Of a DNA stretch of 8,705 nucleotides, positions 7,558 to 8,705 are shown piece by piece (the first letter of the stretch is position 1; each line of letters opens with the position of its first letter). Under the pieces are notes generated by a model. The model searched no databases. It saw only the letters and a program-made list of their open reading frames with translations, and was not told where the DNA came from. This DNA comes from an uncultured Dictyoglomus sp. GTDB lineage: Bacteria; Dictyoglomota; Dictyoglomia; Dictyoglomales; Dictyoglomaceae. Both the position numbers and the translations under genes were made by a program. The stretch is taken from assembly GCA_938039765.1 (NCBI GenBank), contig CALHTV010000102.1:1-8705 (forward strand). Direction: 5' to 3'.

Positions 7558-8488
7558 TTTCTTCTAAAATTAAATATTCTCTTTTTCTCCCGTGAGTTAC
7601 ATTATTTATTAATTCACCAAGAAGACCAATAGATAAGAACTGAACTCCTAATATCATTAATAAAATTCCTAAAAGAAGCAAAGGTCTGTTTCCTATGAGA
7701 GCTCCTGTGGTAAACTTATATATTGTCAAACTCAAATTTATTAAAAAGCCAAGCATAAGAAAAATAAGTCCTGTTCCCCCAAAAAAGTGCATAGGTCTTT
7801 TCAAGAATCTTGTTATAAAAACCACAGTAAACAAATCCAAAAATCCCTTCACTATTCTTTTCCAACCATATTTAGACTTTCCATAAACTCTTGGATGATG
7901 GGTTACCACTACTTCTCCCACTTTAAAACCCTTAGCATAAGCTAAGGCAGGGATATATCGATATAATTCTCCGTAAACCTCTATATTTTCCACAACCTCT
8001 TTCCTGTAAGCTTTAAAACCACAATTAAAATCATGTATATGAACTCCTGTAAGCCAAGAGGAAAGTTTACCAAATATTTTTGAGGGTAATCTTTTGCTAA
8101 TAGGATCTTTTCTCTCTTTTCTCCAACCTGATATTATATCGTAGCCTTCTTCTATCAATTTAAGAAATTTAGGTACCTCACTAGGATCATCTTGAAGATC
8201 AGCATCAAGGGTTATAACTACCTCTCCTTTTGCCTTCTCAAAACCAGCTGAAAGAGCAGAAGCTTTTCCAAAATTTCTTCTAAATCTAATAACTCTAACC
8301 CTTTTGTCTTTCTCTGCTATGTTCCTTAAAATAAAAAAGGAATTATCAATACTTCCATCATCTACAAAGATAATTTCGAAGGAGAGGTTTAACTCTTCGG
8401 AGATTTTTTTTATTCTAGAATATAATTCTTCTAAGCTTCCTTCCTCATCCTTTACAGGAACAACATAAGAAACAAACATATTTCTCAT
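7544..8488 (-). CDS. GT2 polyprenyl-phosphate glycosyltransferase (DPM1/GtrB-like)
   Basis: An inner-membrane enzyme of 314 residues predicted to transfer a hexose from a nucleotide sugar to polyprenyl phosphate on the cytosolic face. The GT-A domain at 5-225 shows SYVVPVKDEEGS at its start, VDDGS (42-46), the metal-binding DADLQDDP (95-102), the conserved HDFNCGFKAYRKE (152-164) and HHPRVYGKSKYG (197-208) typical of the DPM1/GtrB/ArnC branch. Two C-terminal membrane helices follow at about 236-257 and 268-293, again as in GtrB/ArnC. Length is normal for the family. The sugar cannot be read from sequence. It is first in an overlapping operon whose last gene encodes a GT-C enzyme that would use such a lipid-linked sugar. 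The ATG at 8488 has no Shine-Dalgarno and lies about 5 bases from the predicted transcript start, so the mRNA may be leaderless. A second ATG three codons in (8479) is also possible. Confidence 0.93.
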   Translation of the reverse strand: MRNMFVSYVVPVKDEEGSLEELYSRIKKISEELNLSFEIIFVDDGSIDNSFFILRNIAEKDKRVRVIRFRRNFGKASALSAGFEKAKGEVVITLDADLQDDPSEVPKFLKLIEEGYDIISGWRKERKDPISKRLPSKIFGKLSSWLTGVHIHDFNCGFKAYRKEVVENIEVYGELYRYIPALAYAKGFKVGEVVVTHHPRVYGKSKYGWKRIVKGFLDLFTVVFITRFLKRPMHFFGGTGLIFLMLGFLINLSLTIYKFTTGALIGNRPLLLLGILLMILGVQFLSIGLLGELINNVTHGRKREYLILEEIGFE

Positions 8489-8499
8489 AACAATTTTGA

Positions 8500-8528
8500 A
8501 TTTAACACAAAATATACCTTGAAGTCAA
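8500..8528 (-). promoter_or_regulatory. Promoter of the glycosyltransferase operon
   Basis: On the - strand TTGACT (8528-8523), a 17-base spacer and TTAAAT (8505-8500) are seen. A one-base shift gives TGT-TAAATT with an extended -10 TG. Transcription would begin near 8493, only about 5 bases before the GT2 ATG at 8488, and no GGAGG lies between. The -35 matches five of six and the -10 four of six. Confidence 0.5.
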
Positions 8529-8570
8529 CCTTAGCAAGCAGAAAATATGATGAAAAACTCTACAAACTTA

Positions 8571-8579
8571 TGTTAAAAT
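8571..8579 (+). promoter_or_regulatory. Candidate extended -10 promoter of the dehydrogenase gene
   Basis: TGTTAAAAT contains a TGn extended -10 and TAAAAT, five of six to consensus. No good -35 stands 17 bases upstream (TGAAAA, three of six). The start point would be near 8586, giving a leader of about 34 bases that includes the GGAGGT site at 8605-8610. Confidence 0.35.
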
Positions 8580-8619
8580 TATCTTTGACAGTGATTTTAT
8601 AAATGGAGGTATCTAGAGA

Positions 8620-8705
8620 TTGGAAAAAATTGGTATTATAGGTACTGGATATATTGGTTTAGTCACAGCTTTAGGACTTTGTGAGTTTGGAAACAATGTC
8701 ATATG
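8620..8705 (+). CDS. Nucleotide-sugar (UDP-glucose type) dehydrogenase, N-terminus only
   Basis: The first 28 codons of a gene that runs off the window. The protein begins MEKIGIIGTGYIGLVTALGL and continues CEFGNNVI. This is the NAD-binding Rossmann start of the UDP-glucose/GDP-mannose dehydrogenase family, with GxGxxG at residues 8-13 and the LVTALGLCEFG helix. Such enzymes oxidise a nucleotide hexose twice to the uronate in the cytosol. The start is TTG, with GGAGGT (8605-8610) 9 bases upstream. The gene is divergent from the glycosyltransferase operon and probably supplies UDP-glucuronate or a relative for a surface polymer. UDP-glucose 6-dehydrogenase is most likely, but UDP-ManNAc or GDP-mannose dehydrogenase cannot be excluded from so short a piece. 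Confidence 0.85.
   Translation, partial: MEKIGIIGTGYIGLVTALGLCEFGNNVI

Noticed and set aside
7695..7886. 63-codon + strand ORF
   Set aside because: Antisense to the membrane part of the GT2 gene, a shadow of hydrophobic codons.
8585..8590. Perfect TTGACA upstream of the dehydrogenase
   Set aside because: No -10 at 16-18 bases; the nearby TATAAA (8598-8603) is only 7 bases away, and a later -10 would put the transcript start beyond the ribosome-binding site.

Overview
The window looks like chromosomal DNA of a low-G+C thermophilic bacterium. It is very A+T rich. Arginine is written almost only as AGA/AGG and isoleucine often as ATA, the proteins are rich in Lys, Glu and Ile, and ribosome-binding sites are strong GGAGG types. 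The gene content and style would fit Dictyoglomus or a similar deep-branching thermophile, but that is an impression from codon and protein style, not a database match.

Left part (2-1695, + strand): a decayed gene for a TPR / DUF3857 / transglutaminase-like protein. A TPR end lies in one frame, breaks at about base 28 and continues in another. An in-frame TAG at 1531-1533 is followed by 53 more codons that read as the natural C-terminus. The stretch between the DUF3857-like part and the catalytic Cys also looks shortened. The C/H/D triad is still present.

Middle part (1723-3695): two divergent Fe-S cluster genes, a IscU/NifU-type scaffold on the - strand and a class I cysteine desulfurase (NifS/IscS) on the + strand. 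They share a 167-bp control region with back-to-back TTGACA -35 boxes arranged as a dyad around TTAATTAA. The scaffold carries an extra C-terminal domain resembling DUF59/MIP18 (SufT/PaaD-like), which is an uncommon fusion.

Right part (3699-8488, - strand): a tightly overlapping three-gene operon. In transcription order it encodes (1) a polyprenyl-phosphate sugar synthase-like GT2 enzyme with two membrane helices, (2) an unrecognised cytosolic alpha/alpha-toroid protein with a beta-rich C-terminal half, and (3) a large membrane protein fusing a flippase-like LPG-synthase-TM/UPF0104 domain to a GT39-type (GT-C) glycosyltransferase. The simplest model is a module that charges a polyprenyl phosphate with a sugar inside the cell, flips it, and transfers the sugar outside, with flipping and transfer in one polypeptide. 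A divergent gene at the right edge (8620 onward) begins a nucleotide-sugar (UDP-glucose type) dehydrogenase, which supports a cell-surface polysaccharide or glycosylation locus.

No rRNA, tRNA, CRISPR array, insertion sequence or tandem repeat was seen, and no gene-free stretch exceeds 300 bases.
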